DNA of 15,947 bases from Porticoccaceae bacterium (lineage in GTDB: Bacteria; Pseudomonadota; Gammaproteobacteria; Pseudomonadales; Porticoccaceae): assembly GCA_023255165.1 (NCBI GenBank), contig JALRJD010000198.1:1-15947 (forward strand), given 5' to 3'. Positions 6,150 to 13,505 of the stretch are shown here, piece by piece (the first letter of the stretch is position 1; each line of letters opens with the position of its first letter). The notes under the pieces were generated by a model, which was given only the letters and a program-made list of their open reading frames with translations, was not told where the DNA came from and ran no database searches. Made by a program: the position numbers and the translations under genes.

Positions 6150-7580
6150 CTATTGCTCAACCGGGTAGTTAATACCTTTGATTTCAAGGAAGTCATCAAA
6201 GCCAAACTCGCCCCACTCGCGGCCATTGCCCGACTGTTTGTAGCCACCAAAGGGGGCGGTATAGGTCTGCGAGCCACCGTTTAAACTGACCATTCCGGCA
6301 CGCAACTGGCCGGCAACCCGCTTGGCGCGCTGCGCATCGGTGGTGCTGAGATAGGCCGCCAATCCGTAAGGCGTGTCATTGGCGATCTCAATCGCCTGCT
6401 CTTCACTGTCGAAGGGAATCATGCACAGCACCGGTCCAAAAATCTCTTCACGGGCAATGGTCATCTGGTTGTTAACCCGGGCAAACACCGTGGGTTTTAC
6501 AAAGTAACCAGTCTCGAGCCCTTCCGGCTTGCCAGGCCCACCGATAACCACCTCGGCGCCCTCTTCAATACCTTTATTAATCAAACCCTGCACCTTGTCG
6601 AACTGCACACGACTGGAAAGCGGGCCAATATGCCAGCCCTCTTTCGCCGACTGATCCACCGCAACCTGGGCCGCGGTCTGACGGGCAATTTCAACCGCCT
6701 GATCGTAAACCGAGCTGTGCACCAACATTCTCGATGGCGCATTACAGGACTGCCCGGTGTTGTACATCATGCTCATCACACCGCCACTGACGGCGGTCTC
6801 GAGGTCGGCATCTTCAAAGATAATATTGGGGGACTTGCCACCCAGCTCCTGGGTGACTCGCTTGACGGTGTCCGCGGCGGCCTTGGCCACCAGCACACCA
6901 GCGCGGGTGGAACCGGTAAACGACACCATATCCACATCCGGGTGGCTGGAGATCGCAGCACCAACACCTGGGCCATCGCCGTTGACCATGTTGTAAACAC
7001 CAGCCGGGAAACCGGCCTGGTCCATCATCTCGGTAAACAGGTAACCTGACACCGGCGCAATTTCACTGGGCTTGAGCACCATGGTGCAGCCGGTTGCCAG
7101 TGCCGGGGCAACCTTGCAACTGATCTGGTTGACCGGCCAATTCCAGGGTGTGATAAATCCGCAGACACCGATTGGCTCTTTGACCACCAGCGTGTTGCCA
7201 ACCTGGCGTTCAAATTCATAGGTTTTCAATGCGTCCAGTGCGGCCGAGATATGCCCGCGACCACAGTCCGCCTGAGCAGCGGTGGCAAAGGAAATGGGCG
7301 CGCCCATCTCCTGGGAAATCGCCTGGGCCATTTCATCGTAACGGTCCATATAGATCTGCAGCAGCTTTTCCATCAAAGCAATGCGCTGTTCAATGCTGTA
7401 TTGCGAGTAGATCGGAAAGGCCGCTTTGGCGGCGGCGACGGCGCGGTCGACATCCGCTGCGCTGCCGAGAGAAATGGTTGCCAGCGTCTCTTCTGTGGCT
7501 GGATTTTCAACCGCCAGATCATGCGCCTGAAGGGGCAGAACCCACTCGCCGTTGATATAGAAATTTCGCAGATCTTTCAT
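6150..7580 (-). CDS. NAD(P)-dependent aldehyde dehydrogenase
   Basis: A 476-residue protein of standard ALDH-superfamily length that oxidises an aldehyde to its carboxylic acid in the cytoplasm. Catalytic and cofactor residues are all present: N147 in FITPWNWPV, K170 in VLKPSE, the general base E245 in TQELGGKSP, the nucleophile C279 in NTGQSCNAPSRM, and E379/F381 in REEIFGPV for cofactor binding. FTGSTRAG at about 221-228 is the dinucleotide-binding turn. The GQSCNAPSR form and the ISLGSAADVDRAV segment resemble the CddD/SSP0762-like ALDH subgroup, as I remember it, so a medium- or long-chain or semialdehyde substrate is possible; this is not certain. The start is well supported: GAGGA at 7587-7591 sits 6 bases before the ATG. 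It is 93 bases from the thioredoxin gene stop, so it could be read by extension of that transcript or by its own promoter. Confidence 0.93.
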   Translation of the reverse strand: MKDLRNFYINGEWVLPLQAHDLAVENPATEETLATISLGSAADVDRAVAAAKAAFPIYSQYSIEQRIALMEKLLQIYMDRYDEMAQAISQEMGAPISFATAAQADCGRGHISAALDALKTYEFERQVGNTLVVKEPIGVCGFITPWNWPVNQISCKVAPALATGCTMVLKPSEIAPVSGYLFTEMMDQAGFPAGVYNMVNGDGPGVGAAISSHPDVDMVSFTGSTRAGVLVAKAAADTVKRVTQELGGKSPNIIFEDADLETAVSGGVMSMMYNTGQSCNAPSRMLVHSSVYDQAVEIARQTAAQVAVDQSAKEGWHIGPLSSRVQFDKVQGLINKGIEEGAEVVIGGPGKPEGLETGYFVKPTVFARVNNQMTIAREEIFGPVLCMIPFDSEEQAIEIANDTPYGLAAYLSTTDAQRAKRVAGQLRAGMVSLNGGSQTYTAPFGGYKQSGNGREWGEFGFDDFLEIKGINYPVEQ

Positions 7581-7586
7581 TCTCTT

Positions 7587-7591
7587 TCCTC
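7587..7591 (-). promoter_or_regulatory. Ribosome binding site of the aldehyde dehydrogenase
   Basis: GAGGA on the minus strand, 6 bases before the ATG at 7580-7578. It fixes the start codon. Confidence 0.75.
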
Positions 7592-7673
7592 TTTTGTGGG
7601 AGCTTTTTTATGCAAGCTTTTTATTATTGTAACTTTGCGGCCAACGACTATACCCACTTTAGGTACGCGGCGA

Positions 7674-8144
7674 CTATTCCATCACCGCGGCTTTTAGTGA
7701 CTCAAGGGTCTGCGGGCCAATCAGTCGTTTGACCAGCTCGCCCTTACTATTGATAACCAGCGTCTCGGGCAGCACCTGGGCCCGTTCCAACCCCCATTCG
7801 CTGCGCGGATCAAGCGCCAGTGACTGAAACTGAATGCCGATCTTGTCCAGCTGCTGCAGTAGTGTCTCGCCCTGCTCGTTGTCGTAGTTGACACTCAACA
7901 CTGTCACTTGATCCGCGTGCTCTTCGGCCAGCTTATTCAGCTCGGGCACTTCGATACGGCAGGGTTTGCACCACTCCGCCCAGTAGTTGACCAGCGTGGT
8001 TTTGCCTTCACTATTTTTGAAACTGTAGCTGCCGCCACCGACCAGCGGATAGCCGACATCACCGCTGCAGCCAATAATAAAAAGGCTTAGCAGCAGGGCT
8101 TGCAGAGAAACTGATCTGTGCAGAAATGGTTTTATGCTTATCAC
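7674..8144 (-). CDS. TlpA-like thioredoxin-fold lipoprotein
   Basis: A 156-residue envelope thiol-disulphide protein. The N-terminus has a basic start, a hydrophobic stretch (about 14-24) and a lipobox-like FIIGC with Cys26 as the lipidation site. Ser at +2 favours outer-membrane sorting by the usual rule. The thioredoxin domain follows: LVNYWAEWCKPC with the active-site pair C59/C62, the strand VTVLSVNYD, and the cis-proline in VLPETLVI (about 124-131). The fold is the TlpA/ResA type, probably reducing disulphides of envelope proteins or cytochrome maturation partners. Partner and redox direction are inferred. The start is a GTG at 8144-8142; no ATG lies before the lipobox, so GTG is the only sensible choice. 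It is 27 bases downstream of yihY on the same strand and probably shares its transcript. In Pseudomonas a thioredoxin gene is found in the same neighbourhood, from memory. Confidence 0.88.
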   Translation of the reverse strand: MISIKPFLHRSVSLQALLLSLFIIGCSGDVGYPLVGGGSYSFKNSEGKTTLVNYWAEWCKPCRIEVPELNKLAEEHADQVTVLSVNYDNEQGETLLQQLDKIGIQFQSLALDPRSEWGLERAQVLPETLVINSKGELVKRLIGPQTLESLKAAVME

Positions 8145-8171
8145 TTTTATTCAACCCCGGTTGTGTATCAA

Positions 8172-9449
8172 TCAGCCGCCAGTATCAGCGGAACCCTGGT
8201 CACTGGCAAACAGTGTTTGCAAACTCAGCGCCATATTCTGTGCGATGGCTCGGCGATTTTCGCCCATCAGTCTGTCGTAGTTGGCGATCCATGGATGCGC
8301 CCGGTAGAGCTTTTCACTGCTCACCTGATCCGCTGTCTCAAACCCCTGCCCCAGCCAGCCGGCCACATCGGCGAGACTGATTGTGTCGGGATCGCGGATC
8401 ATCACATATTGTCCGCGGGCGGTTTTCTCAAGAATATGCCGCCCCAGCAACAGGTCGCGCAGCCGTCGCCACTGTTCAACATTGAGCCCCACCGCATTTA
8501 TCGAACGATCCGACAAACTGTGGCCCTTTTGCTGCCGCCGCCAGCACTGCCAGAAAATCAGCAGCACCGCGAGCAGATCCGGCAACCTGCTGCCACGGCC
8601 TTGATACTGAAAGGTCTCAAGACTGCGCACCAGTTCGGCGCCAATCAGAATCAAAACCCAGAGCAGATAGACCCAAATCAGAAACAGCGGTATCACCGCG
8701 AATGCTCCATATACGTTGCTGTAGATTGAATGGGCCACCAGTAGCCCAAACAGCGCTTTGGCCGACTCAAACAGCAAGGTGGTAACCAGCCCACCAAACA
8801 GTGCCTGGGAAAATCTCACTTTGCAGTTGGGCACCACCACATAGAGCAACGTGAAGGCAACCCAGGTCAGCAGCCAGGGCAGATAAGAGAAAATCAGCGC
8901 AGCAACCCCCAGGCTGTCGACTTCACTGACGATCAAACGGAAGGACATCAGATAGGTGTTCATCAACATCGCCACTGCCAGCAGCAGTGGCCCGAGGCTC
9001 AGCACGGCCCAATAGACCAGGAACCCGGCCAGCCCTTTGCGGCCTCCGGTGGTGGCCCAGATATGGTTAAAGGTTTTTTCGATATTGCTGAGCATTAAAA
9101 AGGCGGTAATCAAAATAATCAGCACCCCGGCACCGCTCAGCTTGCGTGCCTGAGCGGAAAACTCACCCAGATAGCGGGTGATCTCCTGGCCGCTGCTGGG
9201 TAAAAATTTGGAAAAGATAAAGGTTTGAACCTGACCACCGAGTTCCTGAAAAGCGGGCACCAGTGAAAACATGCTGTACATCAGCGTCAACATCGGCACC
9301 ACTGCAAACAGACTCATATAGGTCAGCGCCGCGGCACTCTGCGGGCAGCCGTCGCGTTGAAAACGCCGCGCCAGATAACCCAGAAAATGAGCGCTGCGGA
9401 CAGATTGCTGCTGCAAGCTGCGCAGTTTATTTAATAATTGATTGATCAT
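8172..9449 (-). CDS. YihY/BrkB-family inner-membrane protein
   Basis: A 425-residue YihY/virulence factor BrkB family protein. Family hallmarks are FLGYLARRFQRDGCPQSAAA with ALTYMSLFAVVPMLTLMYS (about 23-59), then LSNIEKTFNHIW (about 120-131) and YSNVYGAFAVIPLFLIWVYL (about 244-263). There are six predicted membrane segments within about residues 40-285. Beyond them is a C-terminal cytosolic extension (about 300-425) with a winged-helix-like stretch, VEQWRRLRDLLLGRHILEK. E. coli YihY is near 290 residues; the longer form is common in Pseudomonas-like bacteria. The family was once called RNase BN, but that activity belongs to another gene; its real role is unsettled. A strong GGAGG at 9459-9463 is 9 bases before the ATG. 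It is divergent from arsC. Confidence 0.92.
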   Translation of the reverse strand: MINQLLNKLRSLQQQSVRSAHFLGYLARRFQRDGCPQSAAALTYMSLFAVVPMLTLMYSMFSLVPAFQELGGQVQTFIFSKFLPSSGQEITRYLGEFSAQARKLSGAGVLIILITAFLMLSNIEKTFNHIWATTGGRKGLAGFLVYWAVLSLGPLLLAVAMLMNTYLMSFRLIVSEVDSLGVAALIFSYLPWLLTWVAFTLLYVVVPNCKVRFSQALFGGLVTTLLFESAKALFGLLVAHSIYSNVYGAFAVIPLFLIWVYLLWVLILIGAELVRSLETFQYQGRGSRLPDLLAVLLIFWQCWRRQQKGHSLSDRSINAVGLNVEQWRRLRDLLLGRHILEKTARGQYVMIRDPDTISLADVAGWLGQGFETADQVSSEKLYRAHPWIANYDRLMGENRRAIAQNMALSLQTLFASDQGSADTGG

Positions 9450-9458
9450 GCCGCCAAA

Positions 9459-9463
9459 CCTCC
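9459..9463 (-). promoter_or_regulatory. Ribosome binding site of yihY
   Basis: GGAGG on the minus strand, 9 bases before the ATG at 9449-9447. It confirms the start of the YihY-family gene. Confidence 0.8.
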
Positions 9464-9482
9464 GTTCTGTTTAAAAGCGTTT

Positions 9483-9496
9483 GCCATTACAATGGC
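9483..9496. promoter_or_regulatory. Palindrome in the yihY-arsC divergent promoter gap
   Basis: GCCATT (9483-9488) and AATGGC (9491-9496) are perfect inverted arms separated by 2 bases. They sit in the 79-base gap that must contain both divergent promoters. They may be a small operator or only a chance hairpin. No clear -10/-35 pair was found in this gap. Confidence 0.35.
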
Positions 9497-9528
9497 TTTC
9501 TCTTTTATCACTGCCTAAACCATAGACG

Positions 9529-9873
9529 ATGCCAACTATTTACCACAATCCACGCTGTTCAAAATCCAGACAAACCCTTAGCCTGATTCAAGAGCAGGGC
9601 ATAGAGCCCGAGATCGTGCTCTATCTGGAGACACCCCCGAGCGCTGAGACCATCGCCACGCTGCTGAACAAACTCGGCATCCCGGCGCGGCAACTACTGC
9701 GCCGCGGCGAACAGGAGTATAAAGACCTCAATCTGGCGGACACCAGTGTTTCGGAACAACAGCTTATCGACGCCATGGCCAATCATCCCAAGCTGATTGA
9801 ACGACCCATTGTGGTCAACGGCCAGCGCGCAGTCCTGGGCCGGCCGCCAGAATCCGTACTGGAGATTTTATAA
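9529..9873 (+). CDS. arsC: ArsC-family arsenate reductase (glutaredoxin-dependent type)
   Basis: A 114-residue cytoplasmic protein of the ArsC/Spx thioredoxin-like family. The active-site region HNPRCSKSRQTL places the catalytic cysteine at C10. The arginines that bind the oxyanion in E. coli ArsC have counterparts at R58 or R59, R92 (IERPIVV) and R105 (LGRPPE). The length fits the short chromosomal form. Reaction by family: reduction of arsenate to arsenite using glutathione and glutaredoxin. No arsenite pump or ArsR is nearby, so a housekeeping role is equally possible. The 3' end overlaps wrbA by one base (TAATG), indicating translational coupling. No clear ribosome site precedes the ATG. 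It heads a plus-strand set with wrbA, DUF2069 and sppA. Confidence 0.93.
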   Translation: MPTIYHNPRCSKSRQTLSLIQEQGIEPEIVLYLETPPSAETIATLLNKLGIPARQLLRRGEQEYKDLNLADTSVSEQQLIDAMANHPKLIERPIVVNGQRAVLGRPPESVLEIL

Positions 9874-10463
9874 TGTCAGACGCTTATGTATTGGTGCTGT
9901 ATTACAGCCGTAACGGCCATGTTAAAAAACTCGCCGAAGAGATTGCCCAGGGCGTGGAGAGCGCCGGCATGGAAGCGCGCCTGCGCACAGTGCCAGCCGT
10001 TTCAACTGTCTGTGAAGCCACTGCCGAAGATATTCCCGAGAGCGGCGATATCTATTGCAGCGAACAGGACCTGGCCAACTGCAGCGGGCTGCTGCTCGGC
10101 AGCCCGACGCGCTTTGGCAATATGGCGGCGCCGTTAAAATATTTTATCGATGGCACTGCTGGCCTCTGGGCCAATGGCAGCCTGATCAATAAACCGGCCG
10201 GCGTATTTACCTCCACCTCAAGTCTGCACGGCGGTCAGGAGAGCACGTTGCTGTCAATGATGATTCCGCTGCTTCATCAGGGTATGTTGATCAGCGGCAT
10301 ACCCTATTCGGAACCGAGCCTGCACAGCACCAACCGCGGTGGCACTCCCTACGGCGCCAGCCACGTTGAAGCTGACAACCTGACCAGTGATGAAATTGCA
10401 CTCTGTCGCGCCCAGGGCAAACGCGTCGCGCAGCTGGCCGCAAAACTAAACGGAGCAAAATAA
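9873..10463 (+). CDS. wrbA: WrbA-type NAD(P)H:quinone oxidoreductase
   Basis: A 196-residue flavodoxin-like protein, the size expected for WrbA. The FMN phosphate loop is YYSRNGHVKKLAEEIAQG (about 10-27). The second flavin-binding loop is GSPTRFGNMAAPLKYFID (about 76-93), and TSTSSLHGGQESTLLSMM (about 113-130) is the third, all classic WrbA. GGTPYGASHV lies around 156-165. It catalyses two-electron reduction of quinones with NAD(P)H, avoiding semiquinone formation; it usually forms tetramers in the cytosol. GGAG at 9861-9864, inside the end of arsC, is 8 bases before the ATG. The ATG overlaps the arsC stop codon by one base. DUF2069 begins 1 base after its stop. The same arsC-wrbA-DUF2069 order is, from memory, found in Pseudomonas. 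Confidence 0.95.
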   Translation: MSDAYVLVLYYSRNGHVKKLAEEIAQGVESAGMEARLRTVPAVSTVCEATAEDIPESGDIYCSEQDLANCSGLLLGSPTRFGNMAAPLKYFIDGTAGLWANGSLINKPAGVFTSTSSLHGGQESTLLSMMIPLLHQGMLISGIPYSEPSLHSTNRGGTPYGASHVEADNLTSDEIALCRAQGKRVAQLAAKLNGAK

Positions 10464-10464
10464 G

Positions 10465-10842
10465 ATGACCTTGCAGCAAAAAATTAATCTCGCCCGCCCA
10501 CTCACTCACCTGAGCTTTTACCTGATGCTGCTGGCCATGGCCGCCAACGCATGGCTACAGGGCGCGCCCGCGGTGATTTACTTTCTCTGCCTGTTTCCAT
10601 TAATGATTTTTATCCCCGGGCTGATCAGCAATAACACCCGCACATTGATCTGGATTTGCTTTGTTATCTTGATGTACTTCGCAATGGCGGTCGACAACCT
10701 CGCCGGCCCGGCGCCGCAGGTACTAGACTGGGTAGAACTGGCATTGACCGTTATCCTGTTTAATGCGGCGATGATGTATGCGCGCTGGAAGCAGGCACTG
10801 GGCAGTCAGCTGCAGGCCCAGGATCAGGAGCCCGCGGCCTAG
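10465..10842 (+). CDS. DUF2069 small membrane protein
   Basis: A 125-residue hydrophobic protein with four predicted membrane segments (about 15-32, 36-54, 60-76 and 86-105) and a hydrophilic, Gln-rich C-terminal tail. Segments such as LFPLMIFIPGLISNNTRTLIWICFVIL are consistent with DUF2069 as I know it from gammaproteobacteria; its function is unknown. Position strengthens the call: it follows wrbA directly, with a GGAG at 10452-10455, 9 bases before its ATG, and one base between the wrbA stop and its start. It is probably translated from the same transcript as arsC and wrbA. A predicted inner-membrane location is the only safe statement about role. Confidence 0.8.
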   Translation: MTLQQKINLARPLTHLSFYLMLLAMAANAWLQGAPAVIYFLCLFPLMIFIPGLISNNTRTLIWICFVILMYFAMAVDNLAGPAPQVLDWVELALTVILFNAAMMYARWKQALGSQLQAQDQEPAA

Positions 10843-10901
10843 GCTGCAAGTTTAAGGGTTCAAAGTGAAACGGACCAAAATGGAAAAGGACTAACGCAAA
10901 T

Positions 10902-12761
10902 ATGGACAAAAGCATGAGCAAAAAACCCGGCGTGATACGCAGAGTATTCAGATTTATTGGCAACGTAGTCAGCGCCATTCGCTACATGATCAGCCTGTTG
11001 ATAGTGGTCTTTTTTATCGCCGTGGTCGCCGGTCTGTTTGTTGATGATATTCAACCCATGCCAGACCGTGGCGCACTCTATCTCGCGCCTAGCGGTGATC
11101 TGGTTGATCAACGCTCCTATATCGATCCGCTGGCCGAACTGTTTTCGCAAAACAGCCAGCACGATGCCGAAACTCTGGTGCGCGATATAGTCGACGCGCT
11201 GGATCAGGCCCAGTACGACCAGCGCATCACCCATATCTTGCTCGACACCAACTATATGAGTAGCGCCAGCATTGCCAAGCTGGAAGAGATCAGCAACGCC
11301 ATGCAGCGCTTCAAGCAGAGCGGTAAACCGATTATTGCGATTGGCGACAATTTTTCCCAGGCACAATATTTTCTCGCTGCCCACGCCGATGAAGTTATTC
11401 TCAACCCCATGGGCCGGATTATGCTCACCGGCTTTGGCGCCTATAGCAGCTTCTATAAAGAGGCGCTGGATAAGCTCAAGATAAATATGCATATCTTCCG
11501 TGTCGGCAAATATAAAAGTGCCATCGAGCCCTATCTGGGCAACGGTATGTCGCCGGAGGCGCGCCAGGATCGTCGCGACCTGATCGGCTCGCTGTGGCAG
11601 TACTACAGCTCCAAAATCGAACAGCTGCGCGGACTGCCCAAAGGCGCCATAAATGATCTGGCCAACAATATGCATCTCCGGCTGGCCGAAGAAAATGGCG
11701 ATATTGCCGCCCTGGCGCTCAAGCAGGGGTTGGTCGACCGCATCGCCACCCGCAGTGAAACCCATGCCTACCTGAAACAGATCCTGCCGCAGAACAACGG
11801 TGACTTTGCCACCATCCCGATGTCCGCCTACCTCGGTCATGTCAAACTCGGCCTGTTAAAAGCAGCCAATCCGCATAAGCCGGAAATTGCTGTGGTGGTT
11901 GCCAGCGGCACCATTCTCGACGGCAATCAGCCCGAGGGCACGGTGGGCGGCGACTCATTGGCTGAGGTGTTCGCTGGTATCGAGGAAGATGATCAGGTCA
12001 AAGCCGTGGTGCTGCGTATCGACAGCCCGGGCGGCAGCGCCTTTGCCTCGGATGTGATTCGCGATGCGATTGCCGCGGTACGCAAAAAGGATATTCCAGT
12101 GGTGGTCTCGATGGGCAGTTATGCGGCTTCCGGCGGCTACTGGATCGCCACCGAGTCCGATCGCATTCTGGCGCAAGCCACCACTATTACAGGGTCGATC
12201 GGCGTCTATGGCGTTATCCCAACCTTTGAAGATTCGCTCAAGGCTCTGGGCGTCTACTCCGATGGTGTCGCCACCACCAATATTGCCGGCATGTTGCAGA
12301 TCGATCGACCCATGTCGTCAGAGACGGCGATGATTATGCAGTCCGGTGTTGAGCATGTTTATGCACGCTTTTTAAAGCTGGTCGCCGATGCACGAAACTC
12401 GACACCTGAGGCGGTGCACAAGATTGCCCAGGGTCGGGTCTGGAACGGTGAAAAAGCACTGCAGCTCGGGCTGGTCGATGAACTGGGCGATCTCAAAGAT
12501 GCAATCAACAGCGCAGCATCGCTGGCTGGCGTCAGTGACTACAACGTCAACTACAGGCACAAGCCGCTGAGTTTTGCCGAGCAGATTATGATGCAAATCA
12601 GTGGCAATATGAGTGCCAGCGTCAAGGCCTTGGGGTTAAGCAGTTGGCTGCCCACCACGCTGCAGCGCCACTGGTCGGCGGCCATTAAACCACTGCGGTT
12701 ACTCGACACATTGAACGACCCAAACCATATCTATCTCTACTGCGATAGCTGCCCGATTTAG
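10902..12761 (+). CDS. sppA: Signal peptide peptidase SppA, 67K type
   Basis: A 619-residue inner-membrane serine protease with the long, two-domain architecture of E. coli SppA. A single membrane anchor lies at about residues 28-48. The N-terminal domain holds the catalytic lysine in FRVGKYKSAIEPY: K205 aligns with E. coli K209. The C-terminal domain holds the nucleophile in SMGSYAASGGYW: S410 aligns with S409. LRIDSPGGSAFAS (about 371-383) and ITGSIGVYG are further S49-family marks. It cleaves leftover signal peptides in the membrane, with the active site facing the periplasm. The start has AAGGA at 10886-10890, 11 bases away; a second ATG at 10914 is possible. The protein ends with a Cys-Asp-Ser-Cys motif, YLYCDSCPI. 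It follows DUF2069 by 59 bases and is convergent with hda, 39 bases apart, with no terminator seen between them. Confidence 0.96.
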   Translation: MDKSMSKKPGVIRRVFRFIGNVVSAIRYMISLLIVVFFIAVVAGLFVDDIQPMPDRGALYLAPSGDLVDQRSYIDPLAELFSQNSQHDAETLVRDIVDALDQAQYDQRITHILLDTNYMSSASIAKLEEISNAMQRFKQSGKPIIAIGDNFSQAQYFLAAHADEVILNPMGRIMLTGFGAYSSFYKEALDKLKINMHIFRVGKYKSAIEPYLGNGMSPEARQDRRDLIGSLWQYYSSKIEQLRGLPKGAINDLANNMHLRLAEENGDIAALALKQGLVDRIATRSETHAYLKQILPQNNGDFATIPMSAYLGHVKLGLLKAANPHKPEIAVVVASGTILDGNQPEGTVGGDSLAEVFAGIEEDDQVKAVVLRIDSPGGSAFASDVIRDAIAAVRKKDIPVVVSMGSYAASGGYWIATESDRILAQATTITGSIGVYGVIPTFEDSLKALGVYSDGVATTNIAGMLQIDRPMSSETAMIMQSGVEHVYARFLKLVADARNSTPEAVHKIAQGRVWNGEKALQLGLVDELGDLKDAINSAASLAGVSDYNVNYRHKPLSFAEQIMMQISGNMSASVKALGLSSWLPTTLQRHWSAAIKPLRLLDTLNDPNHIYLYCDSCPI

Positions 12762-12800
12762 ATTTCAGGGCTTTGGGGCTTTGGAATTTTAGAAAGTCGG

Positions 12801-13505
12801 TTACAAATCCAGAACAGATTTAACAAAGGGCAGCGTCAGTCGACGCTGCTCACGCAGCGACACCGCATCAAGTTTTTCCAGCGCCTCCATCAGCCTGTGG
12901 CTGTTGCGCGGCAAACGGTGCAATAAAAACAGCGCCACTTCATCCGAGAGATAGAGCCCCAGCGCACTGGCGCGATGCTGCAACAGTCGGCGCAGATCGG
13001 CGTCTTTGTAATCGATGAGTTGCAGCGAAATACCAGACTTTAACCGCGACAGCAGATCCTCCAGCAACACCTCCAAAAAGTCCGGCAAGGTGTGGGCGGT
13101 AATCAATAGACGCGTGCCTGACTCACTGCAGCGATTAAACAGATTAAACAGCGGCGCCTGCCAGGCCTCAAGACCAGCCACCTGGTCGAGATCATCGAGA
13201 CAGACCATATCGCAGGCGTCCAAACCCTGCAGCACCTGCTCCGGGGGATAATCGCGCAGCTCTTTCAACGGCAGATAAATCGCCGCGCCGGCACTGGGTC
13301 GCAGACTGTGTTGTCGACACACCGCCTGTAACAGATGCGACAGCCCGGTGCCCGATGAACCACAGATATAGGCATATTGTTTGCCGTCATCCTGCAGCAA
13401 CATCTTGGCCAGATGTTGGGGCGTGCCGTTGGGAGCGTAAAAATTGTCGAAGGTGGCCTGGTTATCCAATTTAATACCCAGGCTTAATTGCTGAAAATTA
13501 CTCAC
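12801..13505 (-). CDS. hda: DnaA regulatory inactivator Hda
   Basis: A 234-residue AAA+ protein related to the ATPase domain of DnaA. The N-terminal QLSLG (residues 6-10) fits the beta-clamp binding motif of Hda. A Walker-A-like loop, GSSGTGLSH (about 49-57), lacks the usual lysine, as does E. coli Hda. VCLDDLDQV (about 101-109) is Walker B. LLSRLKSGISLQL (about 151-163) and HRLMEALEKLD follow the sensor-2 region. Role: bound to the DNA-loaded clamp, it promotes hydrolysis of ATP on DnaA, preventing re-initiation of replication. The start is a GTG at 13505-13503, overlapping the TGA of the DUF2066 gene by four bases (GTGA), so translation is probably coupled. It is convergent with sppA. A close neighbour in Pseudomonas order is DUF2066 and purM, which supports the call. 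Confidence 0.94.
   Translation of the reverse strand: MSNFQQLSLGIKLDNQATFDNFYAPNGTPQHLAKMLLQDDGKQYAYICGSSGTGLSHLLQAVCRQHSLRPSAGAAIYLPLKELRDYPPEQVLQGLDACDMVCLDDLDQVAGLEAWQAPLFNLFNRCSESGTRLLITAHTLPDFLEVLLEDLLSRLKSGISLQLIDYKDADLRRLLQHRASALGLYLSDEVALFLLHRLPRNSHRLMEALEKLDAVSLREQRRLTLPFVKSVLDL

Noticed and set aside
7601..7626. AGCTT/AAGCT hairpin followed by TTTTTATT on the plus strand, like a terminator
   Set aside because: The stem has only 5 AT-rich pairs, the T-run is on the strand opposite to both neighbouring genes, and no plus-strand gene ends near it.
10860..11840. 326-codon open frame on the minus strand inside sppA
   Set aside because: It lies opposite a clear sppA with catalytic residues, shows no recognisable domain, and is the kind of antisense open frame expected in GC-rich coding DNA.
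12762..12800. Repeated GGGCTTT in the sppA-hda gap as a terminator
   Set aside because: It is a direct repeat, not an inverted one, and no stem or T-run is formed.
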